Source: an uncultured Bacteroidia bacterium
GTDB lineage: Bacteria > Bacteroidota > Bacteroidia > Bacteroidales > UBA932
DNA length: 9,150 bases
Assembly: GCA_902795785.1 (NCBI GenBank)
Contig: CADBMK010000091.1
Span: 1-9,150 of the forward strand
Direction of reading: 5' to 3'
The notes beneath the pieces were generated by a model. That model made no database searches. It was not told where the DNA came from and worked only from the letters and a program-made list of their open reading frames with translations. Below are positions 1 to 6,545 of this stretch, piece by piece (the stretch's first letter is position 1; each line of letters starts with the position of its first letter). The translations under genes were made by a program, and so were the position numbers.

Positions 1-25
1 CCCCTGTGGGTAGGTCCTTTTTTTT
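1..25 (+). terminator. Possible 3' half of a his-operon leader terminator (attenuator), cut by the window edge
   Basis: A G/C-rich stretch (1-17) runs straight into eight T residues (18-25), 27 bases before the hisG start. This is the shape of the descending arm and U-tract of an intrinsic terminator. The ascending arm, expected to resemble GGACCTACCCACAGGGG, would lie upstream of the window. A terminator immediately in front of hisG is best explained as a transcription attenuator controlled by a His-rich leader peptide or another leader RNA, as is common for amino-acid operons. It could instead be the end of an unrelated upstream gene. Only half of the structure is visible, so this is inference. 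Confidence 0.4.
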
Positions 26-52
26 ATGAAATAATCAAAAAGTAACAATATT

Positions 53-910
53 ATGTCAATGTTAAGAATCGCCATCCAGACCAAAGGCCGCCTGAATGAA
101 CAGAGCGTAGCCCTCCTGCAGGACGCGGGAGTAAGCGTAGACGACAGCAAGAGGAAATTCCTCTCAGCATCAAAAACCTTCCCTGTAGAACTTCTTTACC
201 TCAGGGACGACGATATTCCACAGGCTGTATCAATGGGCGCCGCAGATGCCGGAATCGTAGGATATAACGAAGTTCTTGAAAGAGGCTTCGACGTGGATAT
301 TGCCGACAAGCTCGGCTTCGGAGCATGCCGAATCTCACTCGCAATTCCAAAGGACGAGCAGTATGACGGCCCTCAGTATTTCAACGGAAAGAGAATCGCC
401 ACCTCATACCCGGCAATCCTGAAAGACTGGCTCAAGAAAAACAACGTGGACGCACAGATTCACACCATTGCAGGTTCCGTTGAGATTGCTCCTGCAGCAG
501 GAATGGCAGACGCCATCTTCGACATCGTTTCTTCAGGCGGTACACTCGTAAGCAACGGTCTCAAGGAAGTTGAGAAGGTTGTATTCAGCGAGGCTGTCCT
601 CATCACCAACAAGGCTCTCAGTGAGGATAAGAAAGAGATTCTTGACAAACTCGTATTCAGATTCAATGCAGTAAGGGACAGCAAGGGTCTGAAATATCTT
701 ATGATGAACATTCCTAACGGCAAGATTGAAGATGCTCTCAAGATTGTTCCGGCCATGAAATCCCCTACCATCCTGCCGCTTGCGGAGACCGGTTGGTCTT
801 CACTTCACACTGTTGTGGCCGAGGAGGTCCTCTGGGAAAAGATTGAAGCTCTCAAAGAAGTAGGAGCTACCGGAATCCTTGTTACAAGCGTTGAAAAACT
901 TGTTCTGTAA
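53..910 (+). CDS. hisG: ATP phosphoribosyltransferase, long form (HisG)
   Basis: Catalyses the first, committed step of histidine synthesis: ATP + PRPP to N1-(5-phosphoribosyl)-ATP, in the cytoplasm. The N-terminus carries the typical RIAIQTKGRL sequence. The PRPP-binding loop is at residues 153-165 (DAIFDIVSSGGTL, followed by NGL), equivalent to the D-L-V-S-T-G-x-T-L signature of the family. At 285 residues it is the long form, with a C-terminal ACT-like regulatory domain (about 210-285, ending in GATGILVTSVEKLVL). It therefore should not need a HisZ partner and should be feedback-inhibited by histidine, as known for long-form HisG. The start at 53 gives MSMLRIA; the ATG at 59 (MLRIA) fits the usual family N-terminus equally well, and no strong ribosome-binding site decides between them. 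First gene of the operon, 3 bases before hisD. Confidence 0.97.
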   Translation: MSMLRIAIQTKGRLNEQSVALLQDAGVSVDDSKRKFLSASKTFPVELLYLRDDDIPQAVSMGAADAGIVGYNEVLERGFDVDIADKLGFGACRISLAIPKDEQYDGPQYFNGKRIATSYPAILKDWLKKNNVDAQIHTIAGSVEIAPAAGMADAIFDIVSSGGTLVSNGLKEVEKVVFSEAVLITNKALSEDKKEILDKLVFRFNAVRDSKGLKYLMMNIPNGKIEDALKIVPAMKSPTILPLAETGWSSLHTVVAEEVLWEKIEALKEVGATGILVTSVEKLVL

Positions 911-913
911 AAA

Positions 914-2188
914 ATGAATATTTATACAAATCCTAACAAGTCAGAATGGGCCGCGCTAACGGTGCGCGCCACCCAGAACAATGACAAGATTGCAGCCATC
1001 GTTTCCGGCATCCTCCAAAGGGTAAAAGAAAACGGAGACAAGGCACTCAGGGAACTTGCCATGGAAATTGACGGAGTGGCCCTTACGGACCTCGAAGTCA
1101 CTGAAGAAGAGAAGAAGCAGGCCGCAGGTCTTGTCAGCCAGCAGGTTAAAGACGCCCTTGACAGGGCATACGCCAACATCAGGGCTTTTCACGAAGCCCA
1201 GATGCCAAAGCCGGTGGAAGTGGAAACGATGCCGGGCGTTAAATGCTGCCAGAGGCCTGTCCCTATCCAGAAGATTGGCCTTTATGTTCCGGGAGGCAAC
1301 GCTCCCCTCTTCTCTACCGTCCTGATGCTGGCCATCCCGGCTGCCGTGGCAGGCTGTCCGGATGTCATCCTCTGCACTCCTACCGACAAGCAGGGTAAAG
1401 TGGCGCCGGCAGTTGTCTATGCGGCCACCCTCTGCGGAGTGAAGCACATCTACAAGGCAGGAGGAGCACAGGCTATCGCAGCTATGGCATACGGCACAGA
1501 AACCATTTCAAAGAGGGACAAGATCTTCGGCCCGGGCAACAGGTTCGTAACAATGGCTAAACAGAGCGTCAGCGTTTCTGAAGTATCCATCGACATGCCT
1601 GCCGGACCATCTGAAGTAATGGTGATGGCGGATTCAAGCGCAAAGCCGGAGTTCATTGCATCTGACCTTCTCAGCCAGTGCGAGCACGGAGCGGACAGCC
1701 AGGCGATTCTTGTCTGCAACAGCGTTGAAATTGCGGAAAAGGTTCAGGGCTGCATAGATGAGCAGATGAAAACCCTCTCCAGGACAAAGGCTCTCGAGAG
1801 TTCTCTCGGCAACAGCCGCGCCATCGTCCTTGATACAAAAGAGGCCATGATTGAATTTGCCAACGCCTACGGTTCCGAGCATCTTATCATCGCCATGGAG
1901 AATCCGTGGGATGTTGCCGGAAAGATTACGGCGGCCGGTTCGGTATTCATCGGCAATTGGTCATGCGAAAGCGCGGGAGACTACGCTTCCGGCACCAACC
2001 ACACCCTTCCTACCAGCGGCTGGGCACATTCTTACAGCGGAGTCAATATCGACAGTTTCATACGCAAGATTACCTACCAGGAACTCTCACGCGAGGGCCT
2101 TGGTTCCCTTGCCGATACAATTATAACAATGGCTGACGCGGAGGGCCTCGACGCTCACGCAAACGCAGTAAAAGTCAGAATAAAATAA
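914..2188 (+). CDS. hisD: Histidinol dehydrogenase (HisD)
   Basis: Zinc- and NAD-dependent enzyme for the last two steps of the pathway, L-histidinol to L-histidinal to L-histidine. The 424 residues match the usual family length. The expected zinc ligands are Q255, H258, D356 and H415, in the contexts SQCEHGADSQ, AGDYASGTNH and LDAHANAV. The catalytic Glu-His pair is E322-H323 (GSEHLI). All six lie exactly four residues before the E. coli equivalents (259, 262, 360, 419, 326, 327), so the protein is collinear and intact. The family sequences YVPGG (about 125) and FGPGNRFV are also present. It starts 3 bases after hisG, and its TAA overlaps the ATG of the next gene by one base (TAATG), suggesting translational coupling. 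Confidence 0.97.
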   Translation: MNIYTNPNKSEWAALTVRATQNNDKIAAIVSGILQRVKENGDKALRELAMEIDGVALTDLEVTEEEKKQAAGLVSQQVKDALDRAYANIRAFHEAQMPKPVEVETMPGVKCCQRPVPIQKIGLYVPGGNAPLFSTVLMLAIPAAVAGCPDVILCTPTDKQGKVAPAVVYAATLCGVKHIYKAGGAQAIAAMAYGTETISKRDKIFGPGNRFVTMAKQSVSVSEVSIDMPAGPSEVMVMADSSAKPEFIASDLLSQCEHGADSQAILVCNSVEIAEKVQGCIDEQMKTLSRTKALESSLGNSRAIVLDTKEAMIEFANAYGSEHLIIAMENPWDVAGKITAAGSVFIGNWSCESAGDYASGTNHTLPTSGWAHSYSGVNIDSFIRKITYQELSREGLGSLADTIITMADAEGLDAHANAVKVRIK

Positions 2189-3816
2189 TGGATCCACTTA
2201 GTCTTGTACGTCCAAATATCCTTGCCCTTGAGCCTTACAGCACGGCAAGGGACGAGTTCAGCGGAGGCGATATCGATGTGTTCGTAGACGCCAACGAGAG
2301 TCCATACGAAAACGGAATCAACCGTTATCCGGATCCTCGCCAGAAGCAGCTCAAGTCAGTCATTTCCAAGATTAAAGGAGTGCCTGCGGAAAGGATTTTC
2401 CTCGGCAACGGAAGCGACGAGGCCATTGACCTCGTGTACCGCATCTTCTGCCGTCCGGGCGTTGACAACACCGTGATGATTGCTCCGAGCTACGGCATGT
2501 ACAGTGTTGCCGCAGCAACTAACGACATCAAGGTCAGATTCGTCAACCTGGAGGAGGACTTTTCCCTCGACACCGAAAAGTTCCTCGCAGCCGCTGACCA
2601 GAACACGAAGGTGGGCTGGATCTGCTCGCCTAACAATCCAACGGGAAACGCCTTCCCTGTTTCCCAGATCGAGGAGATTCTCCGCAGATTCAACGGAATC
2701 CTGGTTGTTGACGAAGCCTACATAGACTTCTCATCTGAGGAAAGCGTTGCTTCCCTGATAGACAAATATCCGCAGCTCATCGTCCTCCAGACAATGTCAA
2801 AGGCCTGGGGAATGGCAGGCATCCGTCTGGGCATAGCGTTCAGCACCGAAAAGGTCAACGAGATCTTCGGCAGGGTCAAGTATCCATACAACATTAACAT
2901 TCTGGCTCAGAGAACTGCCCTTAGCAAAATAAACGAGCAGGAAAAGAAGCGTCACGTCGAGGAGATCCTCAAGGAGAGGGAAAGACTCGCTGACGGAATC
3001 AAAGATGCCCCCTGCGTCAAGAAAATCTACCCGTCAGACGCTAACTTCATTCTTGTGAAGGTGGACGATGCAAACGCGTGGTACGACAGGCTTGTTTCCC
3101 AGGGTATCATCGTCAGGAACAGGACCAGGGTCGTACTCTGCAAGGACTGCCTCAGAATCACCGTAGGAACGCCGGAGGAGAACAACAAGACCATTGCCGT
3201 CCTTAACGGAAAGCCTCTTCCTGAGGCGTCGGAGCGTCACGCAAAAATCCACCGTCAGACACGCGAGACTGATATCACGGTTGAAATAGACCTTGACCGC
3301 CGTCAGGCTGAGACAGATTCGGTTTCAACCGGACTGTGCTTTCTCGACCACATGCTGATGCAGATTCCTCATCACGGAGGCATCGCCTTAAACGTCAAGG
3401 CAATCGGAGACCTCGAAGTGGACGAGCACCACACTATGGAGGACGTTGCCATCGTTCTCGGTGAAGCCATCGACAAGGCTCTCGGCAGCAAACTCGGCAT
3501 CGGCAGATACGGTTTCGTGCTTCCGATGGACGACTGCGACGCCATGGTCCTGATGGACTTCGGCGGCAGGATTGACTTCCGCTGGGACGTAGAGTTCACA
3601 AGGGACCGCGTGGGAGACGTTCCTACTGAAATGTTCGAGCACTTCTTCCAGTCTCTCGCCAGCGCCATGAAGGTAAACATGCACATCAAGGCCGTTGGCA
3701 CAAACGACCATCACAAGGCTGAATCCATTTTCAAAGCCTTTGCAAGGGCCCTCAGGATGGCGGTTTCAAGAAGTCAGTTCCCATATGAACTTCCAAGCAG
3801 CAAAGGATTGTTATAA
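2188..3816 (+). CDS. hisCB: HisC-IGPD fusion: histidinol-phosphate aminotransferase + imidazoleglycerol-phosphate dehydratase, no HAD phosphatase domain
   Basis: One uninterrupted 542-residue frame carries two enzymes. Residues 1-about 340 are a complete PLP-dependent HisC: NESPY at 36-40, GNGSDEA (73-79), SPNNPTGN (147-154), VDEAY (174-178), the PLP lysine K205 in SKAWGMAGIRLG, and substrate-binding arginines R310 and R323 (LRITVGT). After a linker of about 8 residues, 349-542 are IGPD, with its metal-binding elements LDHM (386-389), HHGG (395-398), DEHHTMED (412-419), EHFF (484-487) and NDHHKAE (506-512). The domain sequence YGFVLPMDDC and the C-terminus SSKGLL resemble the C-terminal half of bifunctional E. 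coli-type HisB, but the N-terminal HAD histidinol-phosphatase half is missing. The two domains catalyse consecutive steps: imidazoleglycerol-phosphate to imidazoleacetol-phosphate (IGPD), then to histidinol-phosphate (HisC). The stop overlaps the hisH start (TAATG). Assignment of both domains is firm; the reason for the fusion is inference. Confidence 0.96.
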   Translation: MDPLSLVRPNILALEPYSTARDEFSGGDIDVFVDANESPYENGINRYPDPRQKQLKSVISKIKGVPAERIFLGNGSDEAIDLVYRIFCRPGVDNTVMIAPSYGMYSVAAATNDIKVRFVNLEEDFSLDTEKFLAAADQNTKVGWICSPNNPTGNAFPVSQIEEILRRFNGILVVDEAYIDFSSEESVASLIDKYPQLIVLQTMSKAWGMAGIRLGIAFSTEKVNEIFGRVKYPYNINILAQRTALSKINEQEKKRHVEEILKERERLADGIKDAPCVKKIYPSDANFILVKVDDANAWYDRLVSQGIIVRNRTRVVLCKDCLRITVGTPEENNKTIAVLNGKPLPEASERHAKIHRQTRETDITVEIDLDRRQAETDSVSTGLCFLDHMLMQIPHHGGIALNVKAIGDLEVDEHHTMEDVAIVLGEAIDKALGSKLGIGRYGFVLPMDDCDAMVLMDFGGRIDFRWDVEFTRDRVGDVPTEMFEHFFQSLASAMKVNMHIKAVGTNDHHKAESIFKAFARALRMAVSRSQFPYELPSSKGLL

Positions 3817-4418
3817 TGATTGCAATAGTAGATTACGATACGGGAAACCTCAGGAGCGTTGAGAACGCCCTGAAAAAACTCGGCAAAGATTATGTGGTCA
3901 CCTCAGACCCGGATGTCATCCGAAGCGCCAGCCACGTCCTTCTTCCGGGCGTAGGCGAGGCAAGTTCCGCCATGGACAAACTTCGTGAAAGAGGGCTTGA
4001 CAAAGTCATCCCTGCCCTCACCCAGCCTGTCCTTGGCATCTGCATCGGCATCCAGGTTCTCTGCAGGAGCAGCGAGGAAAACGACGCCACCTGTCTCGGA
4101 GTCTTCGACAGCGAGATCCGCAGATTCCGCGAGGAAGAGCCAAAGATCAAGATTCCTGAAATGGGCTGGAATACCATCTTCGACCTTGACAGTCCCCTCT
4201 TCAAGGGCATAAACGAAGGCGATTTCGTATACTACGTCCATTCATACGCACCTACAATGCCCCAGGACGGACAGACCAAGGCCATCGCAAAGACAACCTA
4301 CGGCTCGCAGACATTTGCAGCTGCCCTTAACAGGGGCAATTTCTACGGAACACAGTTCCATCCGGAAAAGAGCGGCCCTGTGGGCAGCAGAATCCTCAAG
4401 AATTTCCTTGACTTATGA
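3816..4418 (+). CDS. hisH: Imidazole glycerol phosphate synthase, glutaminase subunit (HisH)
   Basis: Class I glutamine amidotransferase that hydrolyses glutamine and passes ammonia to HisF. The 200-residue length is normal. The N-terminus IVDYDTGNLRSV and the oxyanion-loop sequence LLPGVGEA are typical. The nucleophile is C76 in the elbow GICIGIQ. The triad is completed by H182 and E184 in TQFHPEKSG. It starts inside the stop codon of the HisC-IGPD gene (TAATG), and its own TGA overlaps the hisA start (ATGA, 4 bases). Its partner HisF is encoded two genes downstream, with hisA between them, the same arrangement as in E. coli. No missing residues or frame problems are seen. Confidence 0.97.
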   Translation: MIAIVDYDTGNLRSVENALKKLGKDYVVTSDPDVIRSASHVLLPGVGEASSAMDKLRERGLDKVIPALTQPVLGICIGIQVLCRSSEENDATCLGVFDSEIRRFREEEPKIKIPEMGWNTIFDLDSPLFKGINEGDFVYYVHSYAPTMPQDGQTKAIAKTTYGSQTFAAALNRGNFYGTQFHPEKSGPVGSRILKNFLDL

Positions 4419-5134
4419 TACAGATAATTCCTGCAATTGACATAATCGGCGGAGAATGCGTCCGCCTTACCCAGGGAGACTACAACCAGAAAAAGACCTA
4501 TTTCAAGGACCCTCTGGACGTGGCCAAAATGTTCGAAGGTGCCGGAATAAAAAGGCTCCACGTAGTGGACCTGGACGGAGCCAAGGCATCAATGCCCCAG
4601 AACCTCAAGGTTCTGGAAAGGGTTGCCGCAAACACTTCGCTCGAAGTTGAGTTCGGAGGCGGAATCAAGAGCGCTGAAGCCCTGTCCTCAGTTCTCGACG
4701 CCGGAGCAAGGTACGCAATCTGCGGCAGCATCGCAGTTACAGAGCCTGAAGAATTTGACTCCTGGCTCAGGAAGTTCTCCGGAGACAGGATCGTCCTGGG
4801 CGTTGATACAAAGAACGGCCTTGTAGCCACCCACGGATGGCTCAAGAGTTCAGCCCTCACGGCATCCGACCTCATTGGCAAATTCACTGAAAGCGGCCTT
4901 GCGCAGGTAATCTGCACGGAGATTTCCCACGACGGAATGCTCCAGGGCGTGGACTCTGCCATCTATACAAAGATGCAGGCGGAGTTCCCTCAGGTCAAGG
5001 TCATCGTCAGCGGAGGAATTTCCTGCATGGAAGACATCCTCGGCCTTGACAGGCTCGGCCTGAAGGCCGTCATCGTAGGAAAGGCTTTCTATGAAGGGAG
5101 AATAACACTCGAAGATTTCAGGAAGATATGCTAG
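4415..5134 (+). CDS. hisA: ProFAR isomerase: phosphoribosyl-formimino-AICAR-phosphate isomerase (HisA)
   Basis: A (beta-alpha)8 barrel that opens the ribose ring of ProFAR by an Amadori rearrangement to give PRFAR, the substrate of HisF-HisH. The 239 residues are the usual size. The two catalytic aspartates are visible: D9 in IIPAIDII on strand 1 and D131 in VLGVDTKNG on strand 5. The phosphate-binding sequences FGGGIKS (first half) and VSGGIS (second half) reflect the internal two-fold repeat shared with HisF. The sequence EISHDGM follows the second-half phosphate-site pattern of the family. It overlaps hisH by 4 bases and hisF by 7 bases. Confidence 0.96.
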   Translation: MIQIIPAIDIIGGECVRLTQGDYNQKKTYFKDPLDVAKMFEGAGIKRLHVVDLDGAKASMPQNLKVLERVAANTSLEVEFGGGIKSAEALSSVLDAGARYAICGSIAVTEPEEFDSWLRKFSGDRIVLGVDTKNGLVATHGWLKSSALTASDLIGKFTESGLAQVICTEISHDGMLQGVDSAIYTKMQAEFPQVKVIVSGGISCMEDILGLDRLGLKAVIVGKAFYEGRITLEDFRKIC

Positions 5135-5910
5135 CAAAAAGAATCATCCCCTGCCTGGACATCAAGAACGGGCAGACAGTAAAGGGAATCAACTTCGAAG
5201 GTCTTCGGGAAGTCGGAGACCCGGTTGAGATGGGTGCAAAATACGCAGCCGAGGGTGCGGACGAGCTGGTATATCTTGACATCAGCGCATCTCTCGAAGG
5301 CCGCAAGACCTTCACCGAACTGGTCACCAGGATTTCCGAGAAGATAGACATCCCGTTCACCGTGGGAGGAGGAATCTCCACCTATGAGGACGGAGCAAGG
5401 CTTCTCGACGCCGGAGCTGACAAGATATCCATCAACACGGCAGCCGTAAACAACCCCGGCCTGATTACAGAACTCGCCGAGAAATACGGCTCACAGTTCG
5501 TGGTAGTGGCAATTGACGCCCGCCTTCACGACGGCACTCAGCCGGCCGGAGAGACCGACAACATCTGGCACATCACCACCCACGGCGGAAAACACAGCAC
5601 GGACAAGGAGTTGTTTTCATGGGCGCGCGAGGCCCAGGAAAGAGGAGCCGGAGAGATTCTCTTCACCAGCATGAACCACGACGGAATGAAATCAGGCTAC
5701 CCTTGCGATACGTTTGCAGAATTGGACAAGTTTCTCCAGATTCCGATCATAGCATCGGGTGGAGCCGGAAACGTGGACCACATAGCCGACGTCCTTACCA
5801 GGGGCAAGGCCGATGCTGCCCTCGCAGCCAGCATCTTCCACTTCGGAGAGATCAGGATTCCTGACCTGAAGGAAGAACTTGTAAAAAGAGGAATAACAGT
5901 TAGAATATGA
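5128..5910 (+). CDS. hisF: Imidazole glycerol phosphate synthase, cyclase subunit (HisF)
   Basis: The cyclase barrel that joins HisH-derived ammonia to PRFAR, giving imidazole glycerol phosphate (for the IGPD domain upstream) and AICAR (returned to purine synthesis). The N-terminus LAKRIIPCLDIKNG includes C9 and the catalytic D11; the second catalytic residue is D130 in VVVAIDAR. Both positions equal those of the well-studied Thermotoga enzyme. The phosphate-binding loops TVGGGIS and ASGGAGN and the sequence TSMNHDGMKSGY are present. At 260 residues it is slightly longer than the common 251-258. Its start lies inside the end of hisA (7-base overlap), and its TGA overlaps the hisIE ATG (ATGA). 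Confidence 0.97.
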   Translation: MLAKRIIPCLDIKNGQTVKGINFEGLREVGDPVEMGAKYAAEGADELVYLDISASLEGRKTFTELVTRISEKIDIPFTVGGGISTYEDGARLLDAGADKISINTAAVNNPGLITELAEKYGSQFVVVAIDARLHDGTQPAGETDNIWHITTHGGKHSTDKELFSWAREAQERGAGEILFTSMNHDGMKSGYPCDTFAELDKFLQIPIIASGGAGNVDHIADVLTRGKADAALAASIFHFGEIRIPDLKEELVKRGITVRI

Positions 5911-6545
5911 TAAAATTTGAAGATTTGGACGTCAGCAAATACGCTGACGGTCTCGTTCCTGCCATCGTTCAGGACGACAAGACTCTTAGAGTCCTTATGA
6001 TGGGCTTCATGAATGCCGAGGCCCTCGAAAAGACCCAGAAAGAGGGTCGCGTCACATTCTGGAGCAGAAGCCGCAATAAACTCTGGACCAAGGGTGAGGA
6101 AAGCGGCAACTACCTTGAATTCGTTTCCGTTGCAGCTGACTGCGACAAGGACACCCTTCTTGTGCGCGCCATTCCTCACGGACCTACCTGCCACAAAGGT
6201 ACCACCACCTGCTGGGGTGAGTATTCAGACGATGCAGAAGGCTTCATCCGTGAACTTGAAGGCGTAGTCCAGCAGCGCCACAAGGAAATGCCTGCGGAGT
6301 CATACACAACCTTCCTCTTCGAAAAAGGTCCGAAGAAGATTGCCAAGAAACTTGGAGAAGAAGCCACCGAAACTGTAATCGAAGCGATTGCCGGTGACAA
6401 GGAAAGGCTCGTATCCGAAGCTTCCGACGTAATCTACCACCTTCTTGTCCTGCTCGAGTACTACGGACTCGGAATCAAGGACATCGAGAAGGAACTGATT
6501 ATCCGTCACAAACCCGGATACGTTCACCAGAAAGATAAATACTAG
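5907..6545 (+). CDS. hisIE: Bifunctional phosphoribosyl-AMP cyclohydrolase / phosphoribosyl-ATP pyrophosphatase (HisIE)
   Basis: Carries out steps 2 and 3: pyrophosphate removal from PR-ATP (HisE domain) and opening of the adenine ring of PR-AMP (HisI domain). Residues 1-about 108 are HisI: FWSRSRNKLWTKGEESGN (51-68), the metal-binding cluster DCDKD with D78, C79, D80 and D82, and zinc-ligand cysteines C95 (PHGPTCHKG) and C102. Residues about 117-208 are the HisE MazG-like helical domain, with metal-binding acidic residues in KLGEEATE (E151, E152, E155) and EASDV (E171, D174). The 212-residue length is typical of fused HisIE. It is the last gene of the operon and ends tail-to-tail with the - strand hydrolase, sharing a CTAG that holds both stop codons. 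Confidence 0.97.
   Translation: MIKFEDLDVSKYADGLVPAIVQDDKTLRVLMMGFMNAEALEKTQKEGRVTFWSRSRNKLWTKGEESGNYLEFVSVAADCDKDTLLVRAIPHGPTCHKGTTTCWGEYSDDAEGFIRELEGVVQQRHKEMPAESYTTFLFEKGPKKIAKKLGEEATETVIEAIAGDKERLVSEASDVIYHLLVLLEYYGLGIKDIEKELIIRHKPGYVHQKDKY

Noticed and set aside
26..34. ATG-AAA-TAA mini-frame after the T-tract as a leader peptide
   Set aside because: Two codons, no His codons, and located after the putative terminator, so it cannot act as an attenuation peptide.
956..1447. 163-codon open frame on the - strand inside hisD
   Set aside because: Lies wholly within a gene whose + strand product is collinear with E. coli HisD at every active-site residue; the antisense product has no recognisable motif.
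2188..3816. HisC and IGPD as two separate genes with a missed stop
   Set aside because: No stop codon or frame change occurs through the linker, and no ATG lies near the IGPD start at residue 349; the nearest in-frame Met codons (389, 391) are inside the IGPD metal-site region.
4498..4962. 154-codon open frame on the - strand inside hisA
   Set aside because: Shadow of hisA; Ser/Pro/Thr-rich composition typical of antisense reading, no recognisable domain.
5697..6194. 165-codon open frame on the - strand spanning the hisF/hisIE junction
   Set aside because: Covers conserved parts of two certain genes and has no promoter, export signal or domain of its own; explained by codon bias of the sense strand.
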